A stretch of DNA of 64,000 nucleotides from Streptomyces sp. S4.7 (GTDB lineage Bacteria; Actinomycetota; Actinomycetes; Streptomycetales; Streptomycetaceae). The DNA is taken from the NCBI RefSeq assembly GCF_010384365.1, contig NZ_CP048397.1:7507683-7571682 (forward strand), given 5' to 3'. The first letter of the stretch is position 1, and each line of letters begins with the position of its first letter. The position numbers were made by a program, and so were the translations under genes. Of the stretch, positions 29,038 through 37,612 are shown one piece after another. The notes under the pieces are model-generated. The model did no database searches. It saw only the letters and a program-made list of their open reading frames with translations, and had not been told where the DNA came from.

Positions 29038-30480
29038 TCACTTGCGGCCCGCGACCGTCGCCACCCGTGCGGCGGCCGGCTGGAAGGCGCGTACCAGGTG
29101 GAACACCTGGAACCGGGAGCGGCCGAGCTGGTAGCTGGGGCGGGCCGTACCGCTCAACAGCAGATCGCGCACCATACGGCCGCACTCCGGCAGGCTCCGC
29201 CCGGTCAGCGAGGCGACGTCGGCGAGCTCGAACTCGCCGTCCGCGCGGTCCCGTTCCCCGTCGCAGAGCCGGGCGAGCAGCGCCCTGCCGTCGGCCGGCA
29301 GCCGGGCGACCCGGCGCCGCAACGCCTCCTGGAACCTGGCCCCTTCGTCGTCCCCCGACAGATGGACCAGCAGGCTCACCAGGTCGTCCTCCAGGCACTG
29401 CCGCAGGGTCGCCAGGTCGTAGACGACCAGCCAGGAGGCGGCCGCCCGCAGCGCGGAGGGCAGACCGTCGAGCCTGCGGCAGACATCGGCGACCGCCGGC
29501 ACGTCGTCCTGCGTCAGCGCGTACTCCGGCCTGGTGCGCCGCAGTTGGTCCAGGAAGAGACGTACGGCCGGTATCCGCCCCAGCGAGTCGGGGGTGTACT
29601 CCAGCGTGGTGTCCGGAGCCTCCAACGGGCCCAGCAGGAAGGTGCGTTCACCGGCGACCCCGTACGGGCCCTCCGAGGTCACCAGGATCCGGAGCTCCGG
29701 GCAGTCGCGCAGCAGCCGGTCGAGCTCGGCGGTGTCCGGGCGGTCGGTGAGCGCGCCGTCCACCACCAGCAGCGCGGGCCGGTCCGCCACGAGTTCGGCG
29801 AGCGCCGTGACATCGGCGTGCCGGTCCGTCCCGTCGGTGGTGCCCGCGGCGGGGGGCCGCGCTCCGGGCCGACCGAACAGCGCGTCGGCACATCCCGCGA
29901 CCAGTGCGGCGAGACCCTCGGGACCGCTCTGCTGCCGGTACGCGACGGGCGGACCCGCGAAGGCCGCCCACAGCACGGGGAATCCGCTGCCGCTGTGCAA
30001 CCGGGCGGCCACCTCCAGCGCGAGCCGGGTCTTGCCCACTCCGCTCAGGCCCATCACATTGACCAGGCGCTCGGTTCCGGAGGCGAGTTCGGCGGTGAGG
30101 GCGGCGGCCTCGGACTCCCGGCCCATCAGGACGTCCAGCGCGGCCGGCGGCACCATGGGCGTGGCGTCGTAACCCGCTTTCAGCGCCCAGCCGTATCGCC
30201 CCTGGCGGGCGGCGGCCTCCAGATCGGCGCGGGCCCGCGGGCCCAGCCGCAGCCCGTCGGCGATCAGACGTACGGTGGCGTGCCGCGGCCGGGTGGCCCT
30301 GCCCTGCTCCAGATCGCGGATGGCCCGCACACTGATGGTCGAGAGGTCCGCCAACTCGCGCTGCGTCAGGCCGATCCGGTCGCGGTGCCCGCGTACCAGC
30401 CTGCCGAACAGACCGATGTCATCGGCCGATTCCCCGTCTCTCTCCGCCTTGGCGCTCACCGTCTTGGCGCTCATCGTCAC
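29038..30480 (-). CDS. XRE-type HTH regulator with NB-ARC-like ATPase domain
   Basis: About 480 residues. An N-terminal HTH_XRE domain (RIGLTQRELADLSTISVRAI, then DLEQGRATRP) is followed by a P-loop NTPase segment with NVMGLSGVGKTRLALE near residue 140 and LLVVDGALTD as the Walker B region, then a helical C-terminal part. This is a STAND-type regulator layout. It lies upstream of the KAS III gene on the same strand, so it is a plausible pathway regulator. Start is ambiguous: GTG at 30480, with GCGAGGA about 9 bases upstream, is chosen over a GTG three codons further out, which would touch the ribosome site. Confidence 0.85.
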   Translation of the reverse strand: MTMSAKTVSAKAERDGESADDIGLFGRLVRGHRDRIGLTQRELADLSTISVRAIRDLEQGRATRPRHATVRLIADGLRLGPRARADLEAAARQGRYGWALKAGYDATPMVPPAALDVLMGRESEAAALTAELASGTERLVNVMGLSGVGKTRLALEVAARLHSGSGFPVLWAAFAGPPVAYRQQSGPEGLAALVAGCADALFGRPGARPPAAGTTDGTDRHADVTALAELVADRPALLVVDGALTDRPDTAELDRLLRDCPELRILVTSEGPYGVAGERTFLLGPLEAPDTTLEYTPDSLGRIPAVRLFLDQLRRTRPEYALTQDDVPAVADVCRRLDGLPSALRAAASWLVVYDLATLRQCLEDDLVSLLVHLSGDDEGARFQEALRRRVARLPADGRALLARLCDGERDRADGEFELADVASLTGRSLPECGRMVRDLLLSGTARPSYQLGRSRFQVFHLVRAFQPAAARVATVAGRK

Positions 30481-30772
30481 CTTCAACACTCCTCGCGTCG
30501 GGACCTGAGTCCGGGCGACAGGTGTTCCCTCGTTGTCCCGCCCCCGGACTGGAACTCCCGACCCATCGTCCGAATCCGGCTATCGGCGCGGCATCGCCGG
30601 AACAACGGTCCGCGGCTCTCCCACGACGCGTGGGGCGCGAGTGGAACCGACGGTGAAAGGATGTCCGTCATTGGTGATAGCGGCGGGTTAAAGGCCGCGA
30701 TAGTCCCGAGTTTCCAGCTCTCCCTAAGTTCGGTGTCATCGAAGAGCGGAACCGAGGGAAGGAACCCCCGAG

Positions 30773-31099
30773 ATGCGCGTCAACACAGTCCTCAAGAGCC
30801 TCGTCGTCACCGCCGTCATCGGCGGGACGGTCCTGATCGGCGGCACGGCCGCCCACGCCGCCGAGAGCGGCACGCCCGTCGCCCTGTCCGCGTCCCCCGC
30901 GTCCCCCGCGTCGGACGCCGTTCAGCCGGGCAACGACCCCTGGGACGTCCCGCAGCCGGGGAACGACCCGTGGGACATAGCGCCGAAGGCGAACAACCCC
31001 TGGGACAGCGCTCCGACCGGGAACAACCCCTGGGACAGCGCTCCGACCGGGAACAACCCCTGGGACAGCGCGCCGAAGACGAACAACCCCTGGGACTGA
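30773..31099 (+). CDS. Secreted protein with C-terminal NPWD decapeptide repeats
   Basis: A 108-residue protein with a clear signal peptide (basic MRVNTVLKSL, hydrophobic core, AHAA cleavage site near residue 30), an Ala/Ser/Pro linker, and six tandem 10-residue repeats from about residue 51 to the end. The repeats vary around [PKT]-[GAT]-N-[DN]-PWD-[VIS]-[AP]-[PQ], and the last is cut after PWD. The DNA repeats are 30 bp and so keep the frame. AAGGAA precedes the ATG. I do not recognise the family. The exact spacing of Asn, Pro, Trp and Asp could reflect metal binding, a cell-wall or surface ligand repeat, or a multi-core precursor. It sits between two pathway-type regulators and is transcribed away from the XRE gene. 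Confidence 0.8.
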   Translation: MRVNTVLKSLVVTAVIGGTVLIGGTAAHAAESGTPVALSASPASPASDAVQPGNDPWDVPQPGNDPWDIAPKANNPWDSAPTGNNPWDSAPTGNNPWDSAPKTNNPWD

Positions 31100-31236
31100 C
31101 AGGGAAGGGACCTGGGACAGCCCGGCCGGTCGACGGACGCACCGGTCGGCCGGCGGCAGCGCCGCCTGGACAGCGGCACGGCCCGGAAAGCGGCCGGCCG
31201 CTCGCGACGGGCCGTTCGCCAAACCGCCGCCCGCTT

Positions 31237-34122
31237 CTACGGCAGCCGCGCGATATCGCTCCGTACGATCTCCGCACCACCGTGATCCATGATCTGCTCC
31301 CGCACCGCGAGTGCGCGGACGAAGAAGCCGCGGGCCTCCTCGTAACGCCCCTGGCCGGCCTTCAACTCGCCGAGATTACGCAGCAGATGGCCCTCGCCGA
31401 TCAGATCCCCGCTCGCGCGCACCATCTCCAGCACACCGGTCAGCGTCCGCTCCGCCTCGTCGTGTTCACCGCGCTGGAACAGCACTTGACCCACTCGCCG
31501 CAGCGCACGCGCCTCACCGCCCGTGTACCCCACCGACCGGTAGATTCCGAGCGCCTCCTCCAACTGGGCGTGAGCGGCGGCCGTATGACCGCGTCTCATC
31601 CAGATGTGCGCGCTCTGCGTCAGTACGGTCGCCCTGCCGACGATGTCCCCGACCAGCCCGAAGTCGTGGATCGAGCGGTCGTAGAGTGCCAACGCCCGCT
31701 CGTCGTCGCCCGCTTGCCGTTCCAGAAGGGCCAGGTCCCGCCGGCACAGTGCCAGCCCGCCCCGGTCACCCAGTTCGTCGAAGATGGCCAGCGCCTGCTC
31801 CAGCGAATTCCTGGACTCCTCGGGCCGGCCACTGCTGAGGTACAACGTGCCGAGTGAGCCGAGCAGAGCGGCGGTGCCACGTCTGTTGCCGGATCTTCGA
31901 ACCGCCGCGAGCGCCGCCCGGTGCGTCGTCTCCCAGTGGTCCAGATACCCACGTGCCTCGAACAGCGTCACCAAGGTGGTCGCGAGATCCCAGCACAGCT
32001 CGTCCAGCCCTTCCTTCGCCGCGTGCTCCACCGCGTTGCACAGATTCTCCTGTTCCCTGTCCAGCCAGTCGAGCGGGTCGGCGAGCAGCTCCTCCACGTA
32101 CTCGGCCGGCGGTGCCCACCGCGGGGCCGAGCCGTGCAGCACGGTGTAGTCGCCGCCGTAGATCTTGCGATGGGCGCGCTCCGCCAGCGCGAGCCAGCCG
32201 CCCAGCATCCGCTCCGTCGCGCTCTGCCGCACGGACCGGCTGTCGGTGACGGCGAGCTGGTCACGCGCGTAGACTTTGATGATTTCGTGGAACCGGTAAC
32301 GGAACTCGCCGGTGCTCTCCACCGAGACGACATCGAGCATCTGCACGTCGACCAGGGCCTCCATCAGGTCCGACGGCTGCGGGCGGTGGTCGTCCAGGAG
32401 CGCCCCCGCGAGCCAGCCCGGCAGCGTCGGCCCCTGCGCCAGACTGAGCAGGCGCAGCAGATGCCGGTCGGTGGGGTCGAGTCCGTCGAACGTGAGCGAC
32501 AGGCTGGTCCGGATGGTCATCTCCCCGTAGGCCAGCTCGTCGAGCCGGTGGCGTTCGTTCGCCAGGCGGTTGACCATCGAGGCGAGTGACCAGTGCGGAC
32601 GGGCGGCGAGCCGGGCGGCGACGATGCGCAGCGCCAGCGGCAGACCGCCCACCGTGCGGATCAGCGCCCGCGCCGCTTCCCCTTCGTCGGACACCCGGTC
32701 GGGGCCGAGGATCAGGCCCATCAGCTCCAGGGCCCGGGCCTCGTCCAGGATCTTCAGCTCGATGCGGCGCGCGCCGGGCAGGGCCGTCATCCGGGACCGG
32801 CTGGTCACCAGTACCGCGCAGTTGTCGCTGCCGGGGAGCAGCGGCCGGACCTGGCTCTCGTCGTAGGCGTCGTCCAGCACGACCAGGACCCGGCGGGTGG
32901 CCATCAGCGTGCGGTACATCTCGGCGCGTTCGTCGAGAGAGGCGGGGATCACCGGGCCGGGAATGCCCAGCGCCCGCAGGAAACGGCCGAGCGCGTCGGC
33001 GGGCGCGACCGGTTCGGCTCCCGCGCCCCGCAGGTCGCAGTACAACTGGCCGTCGGAGAAGACCTCTCCGCTCAGCCGGTGCGCGATGTGGGTGGCGGTC
33101 GTGCTCTTGCCGATACCGGGCTTGCCGATCATGACGACCACCCCGACCGCACGCCGGCCGGCGCCCCCGGTCAGCACGGCCTCGACCGTCTCGATCAGCG
33201 CCTTGTCACCGACGAAGTCGGCCGTGTCCGTGGGGAGTTGGTGCGGCAGCTCGTCACGGTGCCCCGGGTCTGCGGTGTTCGGCCCGGGAGCGACCGGTTC
33301 GACGGCGTTCTGAGCCGGGGCGGGCGGCCCGGCGTGCAGCGCGCTGTCGCCGGCGAGAATCGCCGTCTCCAGCAGACGCAGCTCCTCGCCGGGCAGCAGC
33401 CCCAACTCCTCGATCAGCAGATCGCGGCCCGCACGGTAGATGTCCAGCGCCTCGGCCTGCCGGCCGGACCGGTGCAGGGCGAGCATCAGCTGGCCGCGGA
33501 GCCGTTCCCGCAGCGGGTTCTCATGCAGCAACCGCCCTAATTCGCCCACCAGTTGATGATGGCGGCCGAGTTCGAGCTCCAGCTGGATATAGGTCTCGAC
33601 GGCGTTCAGCCGGTCCTCGTCGAGCTGGAGCGCCTTGGCACGCAACGCGTCGCTGGTGACACCGCCGAGGCACTGACCGCGCCAGAGCGCCACCGCCGAG
33701 CGCAGCAGCTCGGCCGCCTCCGCGATCCGCCCCTCCTTGACCAGCACCCTGGCCTCTGCCGCACGGCGGTTGAAGAGCCGCAGATCCAGCATCTCGTCGG
33801 CGGCGCGCAGCAGATAACCCGGCGGCCGGGTGGTGATCGGGGCGTCGATGCCCGCCTCCGTGAGCCCCTTGCGCAGTCGGGACACACAGATCTGAACCTG
33901 GGTGCGCGCGGTGTCGGGCGGCTCCTCGTCCCAGATCAGGTCGACGAGGTAGTCGGTGCTCACCACCCGGTTGGCCTCCAGGAGCAGCGCCGCCAGGATC
34001 GCCTCCTGGCGGCCAGGAGGTATCCGTACGGGACCGAGGGGGCCACGCACCTCCAGCGGGCCGAGGATCAGGAAGGCAAGCTGTGCCGAGCTGGTCCGTT
34101 CCACTGCCGACGACTCGATCAT
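31237..34122 (-). CDS. AfsR/SARP-type transcriptional regulator with NB-ARC and TPR
   Basis: A 961-residue regulator. An OmpR-like winged-helix domain (about 10-105: LAFLILGPLEV, RQEAILAALLLEANRVV, VSRLRKGL, GYLL) is followed by a bacterial transcriptional activation domain (about 110-260), an NB-ARC ATPase (P-loop GKPGIGKSTTATH near 334, LVVLDDAYDESQ as Walker B) and a tail of tetratricopeptide repeats (about 750-950). This is the layout of AfsR-family activators, which bind direct repeats near promoters of secondary-metabolite genes. The ATG at 34122 has GGAG upstream. A 60-residue longer frame is rejected because it is not SARP-like. It may control the NRPS cluster or the small secreted genes nearby. 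Confidence 0.92.
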   Translation of the reverse strand: MIESSAVERTSSAQLAFLILGPLEVRGPLGPVRIPPGRQEAILAALLLEANRVVSTDYLVDLIWDEEPPDTARTQVQICVSRLRKGLTEAGIDAPITTRPPGYLLRAADEMLDLRLFNRRAAEARVLVKEGRIAEAAELLRSAVALWRGQCLGGVTSDALRAKALQLDEDRLNAVETYIQLELELGRHHQLVGELGRLLHENPLRERLRGQLMLALHRSGRQAEALDIYRAGRDLLIEELGLLPGEELRLLETAILAGDSALHAGPPAPAQNAVEPVAPGPNTADPGHRDELPHQLPTDTADFVGDKALIETVEAVLTGGAGRRAVGVVVMIGKPGIGKSTTATHIAHRLSGEVFSDGQLYCDLRGAGAEPVAPADALGRFLRALGIPGPVIPASLDERAEMYRTLMATRRVLVVLDDAYDESQVRPLLPGSDNCAVLVTSRSRMTALPGARRIELKILDEARALELMGLILGPDRVSDEGEAARALIRTVGGLPLALRIVAARLAARPHWSLASMVNRLANERHRLDELAYGEMTIRTSLSLTFDGLDPTDRHLLRLLSLAQGPTLPGWLAGALLDDHRPQPSDLMEALVDVQMLDVVSVESTGEFRYRFHEIIKVYARDQLAVTDSRSVRQSATERMLGGWLALAERAHRKIYGGDYTVLHGSAPRWAPPAEYVEELLADPLDWLDREQENLCNAVEHAAKEGLDELCWDLATTLVTLFEARGYLDHWETTHRAALAAVRRSGNRRGTAALLGSLGTLYLSSGRPEESRNSLEQALAIFDELGDRGGLALCRRDLALLERQAGDDERALALYDRSIHDFGLVGDIVGRATVLTQSAHIWMRRGHTAAAHAQLEEALGIYRSVGYTGGEARALRRVGQVLFQRGEHDEAERTLTGVLEMVRASGDLIGEGHLLRNLGELKAGQGRYEEARGFFVRALAVREQIMDHGGAEIVRSDIARLP

Positions 34123-34597
34123 GCGTCTCCAAGCTCGGACACATCTGCGACGTTTGGGCACAGTGTCAACGACCGTAAAACCGGTTGTCCATGGGGTGTG
34201 GATGGCTATCTTGGATATCCGTGTGTCTGGAAAGTAAATTCCGCGAAGCAGGGGCAGCCGGCCGCGGTCCGCCACTCGGCGTATGAGCTGTGCGTTCGTC
34301 AAGTCCCAGCGATGTGCCGCGTGTTGCCGGAGCGTTGCACAACTGACGATCGATCAGATGAGGATGCTACCGCCTGCTGTGACCCCTGGGGCGAGTGGTG
34401 TCTGTGACTGTTTGCCCGATCCTGCGCGTGGCCGATGTCTTACGCCCTCGGGTGGTCATCTGAATCGCACTCCGTTCCGATTCCGTTCACAGTAATAGCG
34501 CGGTGATAGTCCCCAGTAGTGACACTCGAAGAGGGTGTCGGAGCGAACCACGCATCGGGGCACGGACGCCTCGGTGCGAGTCGAGAGGAGTAGCCGT
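34123..34597. promoter_or_regulatory. Divergent intergenic region, AfsR-like and NTF2-like genes
   Basis: A gene-free stretch of 475 bases, AT-richer than its surroundings. It must hold the promoters of the AfsR-like gene (minus) and the NTF2-like gene (plus). GATAGTCCCCAGT at 34505 nearly matches GATAGTCCCGAGT at 30699, upstream of the NPWD-repeat gene, and may be a shared promoter or regulator element. Confidence 0.45.
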
Positions 34598-35011
34598 ATG
34601 AGCGGCCTGTTTCCGAGGCGGTCGCCACAGAGTGCTGCCTCCATGGCGGCCGGAATCGATCATGTGCGGCTGTCCTATCACTACCGCGACACCGGGGACA
34701 TCGATGCGTTCGGGTCGCTGCTGCACGAGGATGTGCAGGTCAAGCGGCCGGACGCGCCCTTCGGGCACGGCCGCGACGAGGTCATACGGCTGCACACACG
34801 CATGGCCGGAGCCAGGGAGCACCACCACATCTACAAGATCGTGGCCGATGGTGACTGCGTGGTGGTGACGGGGAGTTATACGGGGGCCGCCGACGGCGAG
34901 GGGGCGAACGGAGCCCACGCGGGGCCGCTGGAGTTCGCCGACGTCTTCACGCTCACCGACGACGGCATGCTGCTCGGCTACCGGCGGTTCTACTTCGTCG
35001 CACCGAGCTGA
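34598..35011 (+). CDS. NTF2-like / SnoaL-like domain protein
   Basis: A 137-residue protein with the cone-fold layout: helix SAASMAAGIDHVRLSYHYRDTGDIDAF, the LLHEDVQV strand, an HGRDEVIRLHTRM helix and closing beta strands ending YRRFYFV. NTF2-like proteins of this size are often small cyclases, isomerases or ligand binders. The fold does not define a reaction here. ATG with GAGGAG upstream. It converges on the cysteine-rich gene, whose stop is 8 bases away, and shares a promoter-proximal element with the NPWD-repeat gene. Confidence 0.75.
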   Translation: MSGLFPRRSPQSAASMAAGIDHVRLSYHYRDTGDIDAFGSLLHEDVQVKRPDAPFGHGRDEVIRLHTRMAGAREHHHIYKIVADGDCVVVTGSYTGAADGEGANGAHAGPLEFADVFTLTDDGMLLGYRRFYFVAPS

Positions 35012-35018
35012 GGGGGGA

Positions 35019-35528
35019 TCACCGCGCCTCCGGGCCCTCGGGGTTGCTCTCGACCCATTCCTGGAGCTGTTCCGGCGTGACCGTCGGGTCGGCGATGAGC
35101 GAATTCAGCGCGTCCGACGCGTGGACGGACGTGCTCACGGCGGGGCAGCGCCCGCACGCCGCCCGGCCGCTCTGCTGCCACCACTTGCAGCGAGCGCGCA
35201 AGTGGCAGCGGGGGAGCGGCTGTTCGTCGGAGGCGGGCAGCGTACGGATCTTGTCGACGAGCGTGCAGTCGTTGTTCAGGCGGTGGGCGCAACTGCTGAC
35301 GCAGTGCGAGGCGAAGCGCAGCACCCGGCTCGGCTCGATGCCGTCCGGGATCATCGGCAGCAGTTCCTTGGCCGGAGCCGGTGTCGCGAGATAGGCCAGG
35401 GTGCCGTCCGACTGGGAGCGGACGCCGAGAACGACGGCCTCGGGCGCGAGCGCCTGTCCGCTGGGGCACCACGTGGTGGGTGCGGGTTCGGCAGCAGTTG
35501 CGACGTCGGGCGTGTTCTCGGTGTCCAT
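35019..35528 (-). CDS. Cysteine-rich protein of unknown function
   Basis: A 169-residue protein starting MDTENTPDVA, with GGAG 5 bases before the ATG. It has eight cysteines: one near residue 20 (TWCPSG) and seven in the second half as C-x3-C-x7-C (HCVSSC, then NNDC), C-x5-C (RCHLRARC) and C-x2-C (ACGRCP). The spacing suggests an iron-sulfur cluster or zinc sites. It starts 22 bases after the stop of a small secreted peptide gene, so the two form an operon. I do not recognise the family. A redox or maturation role for the adjacent peptide is possible but unproven. Confidence 0.7.
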   Translation of the reverse strand: MDTENTPDVATAAEPAPTTWCPSGQALAPEAVVLGVRSQSDGTLAYLATPAPAKELLPMIPDGIEPSRVLRFASHCVSSCAHRLNNDCTLVDKIRTLPASDEQPLPRCHLRARCKWWQQSGRAACGRCPAVSTSVHASDALNSLIADPTVTPEQLQEWVESNPEGPEAR

Positions 35529-35550
35529 GACTCTCCTCGGGGCGACGGTG

Positions 35551-35814
35551 TCAGCAGGCGGCGGTCGTGGCCGTGCCGGGCTTCGACTGGAGGGCGGGGC
35601 GGCCCACCGGGTCGCCGTTGAGGGCGACGGCCCCCTGGGCGGCCTCCAGAGCGACCGCCTGGGCCAGGTGCTCATGGAGCTCGGCGGTGCTCGTGATGCG
35701 CTCGGCCGCGGCCGGCGCCGGCGCGGCCACCGCGGCGGTGGTACCGACGGTCAGCAGCCCGGCGGTCAGGAGCGCCGCGGCGGCCGCTCGGTGGGTCTGG
35801 GGCAAAGGAGACAT
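35551..35814 (-). CDS. Small secreted peptide, first gene of an operon
   Basis: An 87-residue protein with a hydrophobic N-terminal signal (AAAAALLTAGLLTVGTTAAV, cleavage likely after AVAAPA near residue 35), a short helical middle (STAELHEHLAQAVALEAAQG) and a C-terminal tail ending TATTAAC, with its only cysteine as the last residue. AAGGGA lies about 11 bases before the ATG. It is followed at 22 bases by the cysteine-rich protein gene. Secretion is well supported. The terminal Cys and the partner gene invite the idea of a modified or disulfide-linked peptide, which is inference only. Confidence 0.65.
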   Translation of the reverse strand: MSPLPQTHRAAAAALLTAGLLTVGTTAAVAAPAPAAAERITSTAELHEHLAQAVALEAAQGAVALNGDPVGRPALQSKPGTATTAAC

Positions 35815-36066
35815 GAAGGGATCCCTTCGGGTGGACTGATGGAGCGCGTAGTGCGTTCCCCAAAGGACGCTAGGGGCGCTCGGACGGCACGACCGGCAGT
35901 CGTGGTGCCGGGTGGGGCGGCGGTTTCCGGTCAATGTCGCGAGCGCCGCCGCACGCTCCCGACCAGACGTTCATCGCGTGTCGACGACGAGGTTCGCGCC
36001 CCGGGCGGCGAACGACGGCGGTACGGGAGTCCGATCGCGTACGGCACACCATCACCATCACCGGCG

Positions 36067-36100
36067 CAGCGCCCCGGCGGGCTCTCCCGCCGGGGCGCTG
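36067..36100 (-). terminator. Strong hairpin, likely terminator of the DUF308-type gene
   Basis: A perfect 15-bp stem (36067-36081 with 36086-36100) and a CTCT loop, about 70 bases past the stop codon of the membrane-protein gene. There is no U-run, as is common in Streptomyces terminators. Confidence 0.6.
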
Positions 36101-36172
36101 TCGCGTGCACCGCCGATCGCGCGGCGAATCCTCCGGAACTCCGGCCGGGGGACGGGCGCCGAGAACAGCCGC

Positions 36173-36730
36173 TCAGCTCGGGCGGGTCGCGCGGGACAGG
36201 CGCAAGGCGGAGACGAGGAAGAAGATCCCCCCGAGCGCGGCGTAGCCGGCGAGGCTGCTCAGCGAGGGGGCGTCCTGCGAGGCGCCCCGGATGAAGGACG
36301 CGCCGGCCAGCACCGAGATGCCGCCGCTCGCGATCATGGCCCACTGGCCGCCCACCGCCCGGCGCCCGACGCCCACCAGGAGCTGGACCAGCCCGGAGAG
36401 GACCGCCCACGCGCCCCAGACGCGCAGCACGTCGGCCACGCCCGAGGTGCCCGCGACGGCGATGCCGATGGCGGCGAGAGAGCTGATGGCGATGTTCGCG
36501 TACAGGCCCTTGACCGGCCCGTCCGTGCGCGCCGACCTGGCATCGACGACGGCCGCGGCCACGTCGAATGCCGGATAGGCGAACAGCAGCAGCTGGGCCC
36601 CGAGGGTGAGTCCGGAGCCGGACACCAGCAGGAGCGCCGCCCACGCGGCGGCGAAGGCGAAGCGGACGACGTACAGCCGGCGCAGTGCGGTCGTGGCGCC
36701 GACGTGTTCGGCGGAGGCGAGCGATGCCAT
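36173..36730 (-). CDS. DUF308/HdeD-like integral membrane protein
   Basis: A 185-residue protein with about six hydrophobic segments (for example FAFAAAWAALLLVSG, LLLFAYPAFDVAAAVVDA, IAISSLAAIGIAVAG, AYAALGGIFFLVSAL). The acidic-free helices and the VDAR loop fit DUF308 proteins. It is divergent from a TetR gene, with an 18-bp near-perfect palindrome between them. It is therefore probably the repressed target of that regulator. The substrate or stress is unknown. Confidence 0.75.
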   Translation of the reverse strand: MASLASAEHVGATTALRRLYVVRFAFAAAWAALLLVSGSGLTLGAQLLLFAYPAFDVAAAVVDARSARTDGPVKGLYANIAISSLAAIGIAVAGTSGVADVLRVWGAWAVLSGLVQLLVGVGRRAVGGQWAMIASGGISVLAGASFIRGASQDAPSLSSLAGYAALGGIFFLVSALRLSRATRPS

Positions 36731-36756
36731 GGGGTTCTCCAGTGAGTGCGAAAAAG

Positions 36757-36774
36757 AGAGAGAACGATCTCTCT
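36757..36774. promoter_or_regulatory. Probable TetR operator (18-bp palindrome)
   Basis: AGAGAGAACGATCTCTCT is an inverted repeat with a single mismatched pair, 26 bases upstream of the DUF308 ATG and about 70 upstream of the divergent TetR gene. A second short palindrome, GAACGTTC, lies at 36815-36822. Both share the GAACG core, so two binding sites are likely. Confidence 0.65.
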
Positions 36775-36841
36775 TGCTCGCAGCCTGGCACATCCGACCC
36801 GCCGAGACAAGAGTGAACGTTCTCCCCGCTACTATGGCGGC

Positions 36842-37540
36842 ATGACGCAGACGGAAACCGGCGCGGGCCCCGGCAGGCGGGTCTCCGCAGCGCGGGAGCG
36901 GCTCCTGAGGACCGCAGGGCAGCTGTTCTACGCGGAGGGCATCCACACGGTCGGCGTCGACCGGCTGGTCGCCGAGGCGAAGGTCACCAACGCCACCTTC
37001 TACCGCCATTTCCGCAGCAAGGACGACCTCGCCGCCGCCTACATCGAAAGTGTCGACCAGGCGATCCGCGCCCAGATCGGCTCCCTGACGGGCACGGACA
37101 TGCCGGCCGACGGCATCCTGCGGGGCATCGGCGCCTCCCTGGTCGAGCAGATCCGCTCGCCCGGCTACCGCGGCTGCGCCTTTCTCAACGCGGCAGCGGA
37201 ATTCCCCGATCCCGACCACCCGGTCCACCGTGCCGTCGTACAGCACCGCGAGTGGTTCCTGCGGACGATCACCGGACTGTTCGCCGGGATCGCGGACACG
37301 TCCGCCGAGCACGCCGGGCGGCACTTCGTCATGCTCCGCGACGGCGCGATGAGCGCCGGCTACCTCGGCGACCCCGTCCTGGCGGGCGAGACCTTGCTGC
37401 GCGGCATCGAGGGACTGCTGCGGATCCACACCGCCGGCGGGCTCGACGAAGGCGCGGCTGCCACACCCGGCCAGTCGCCCCCGGCGCACACGGCTCCCAC
37501 GGCGGTCCCCGGCATCGAGTGCTCACCGCCCGGTGCGTAA
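36842..37540 (+). CDS. TetR-family regulator
   Basis: A 232-residue protein. The N-terminal HTH (about 15-62: RERLLRTAGQLFYAEGIHTV, LVAEAKVTNATFYRHFRSKDDL) is typical of TetR. The C-terminal ligand domain runs to about 200, with YRGCAFLNAAAEFPDPDHPV, a conserved stretch of the subgroup often annotated as TetR_C_16-like. It is divergent from the membrane-protein gene and most likely represses both through the palindromes between them. The tail is Pro/Ala-rich and probably disordered. Start at ATG 36842 gives the HTH its usual distance from the N-terminus. Confidence 0.88.
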   Translation: MTQTETGAGPGRRVSAARERLLRTAGQLFYAEGIHTVGVDRLVAEAKVTNATFYRHFRSKDDLAAAYIESVDQAIRAQIGSLTGTDMPADGILRGIGASLVEQIRSPGYRGCAFLNAAAEFPDPDHPVHRAVVQHREWFLRTITGLFAGIADTSAEHAGRHFVMLRDGAMSAGYLGDPVLAGETLLRGIEGLLRIHTAGGLDEGAAATPGQSPPAHTAPTAVPGIECSPPGA

Positions 37541-37612
37541 CCAAGCCTGGGGCGCGGCCGGTTGGGCGGCCGTGCGGATCCGCCATCGAGGACGAGGAGG
37601 GGCCGCCACCCC

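Noticed and set aside
36050..36062. CACCATCACCATCACC run considered as a His-tag-like coding repeat or regulatory site
   Set aside because: It is short, lies in no gene, and is best explained as chance in this composition.
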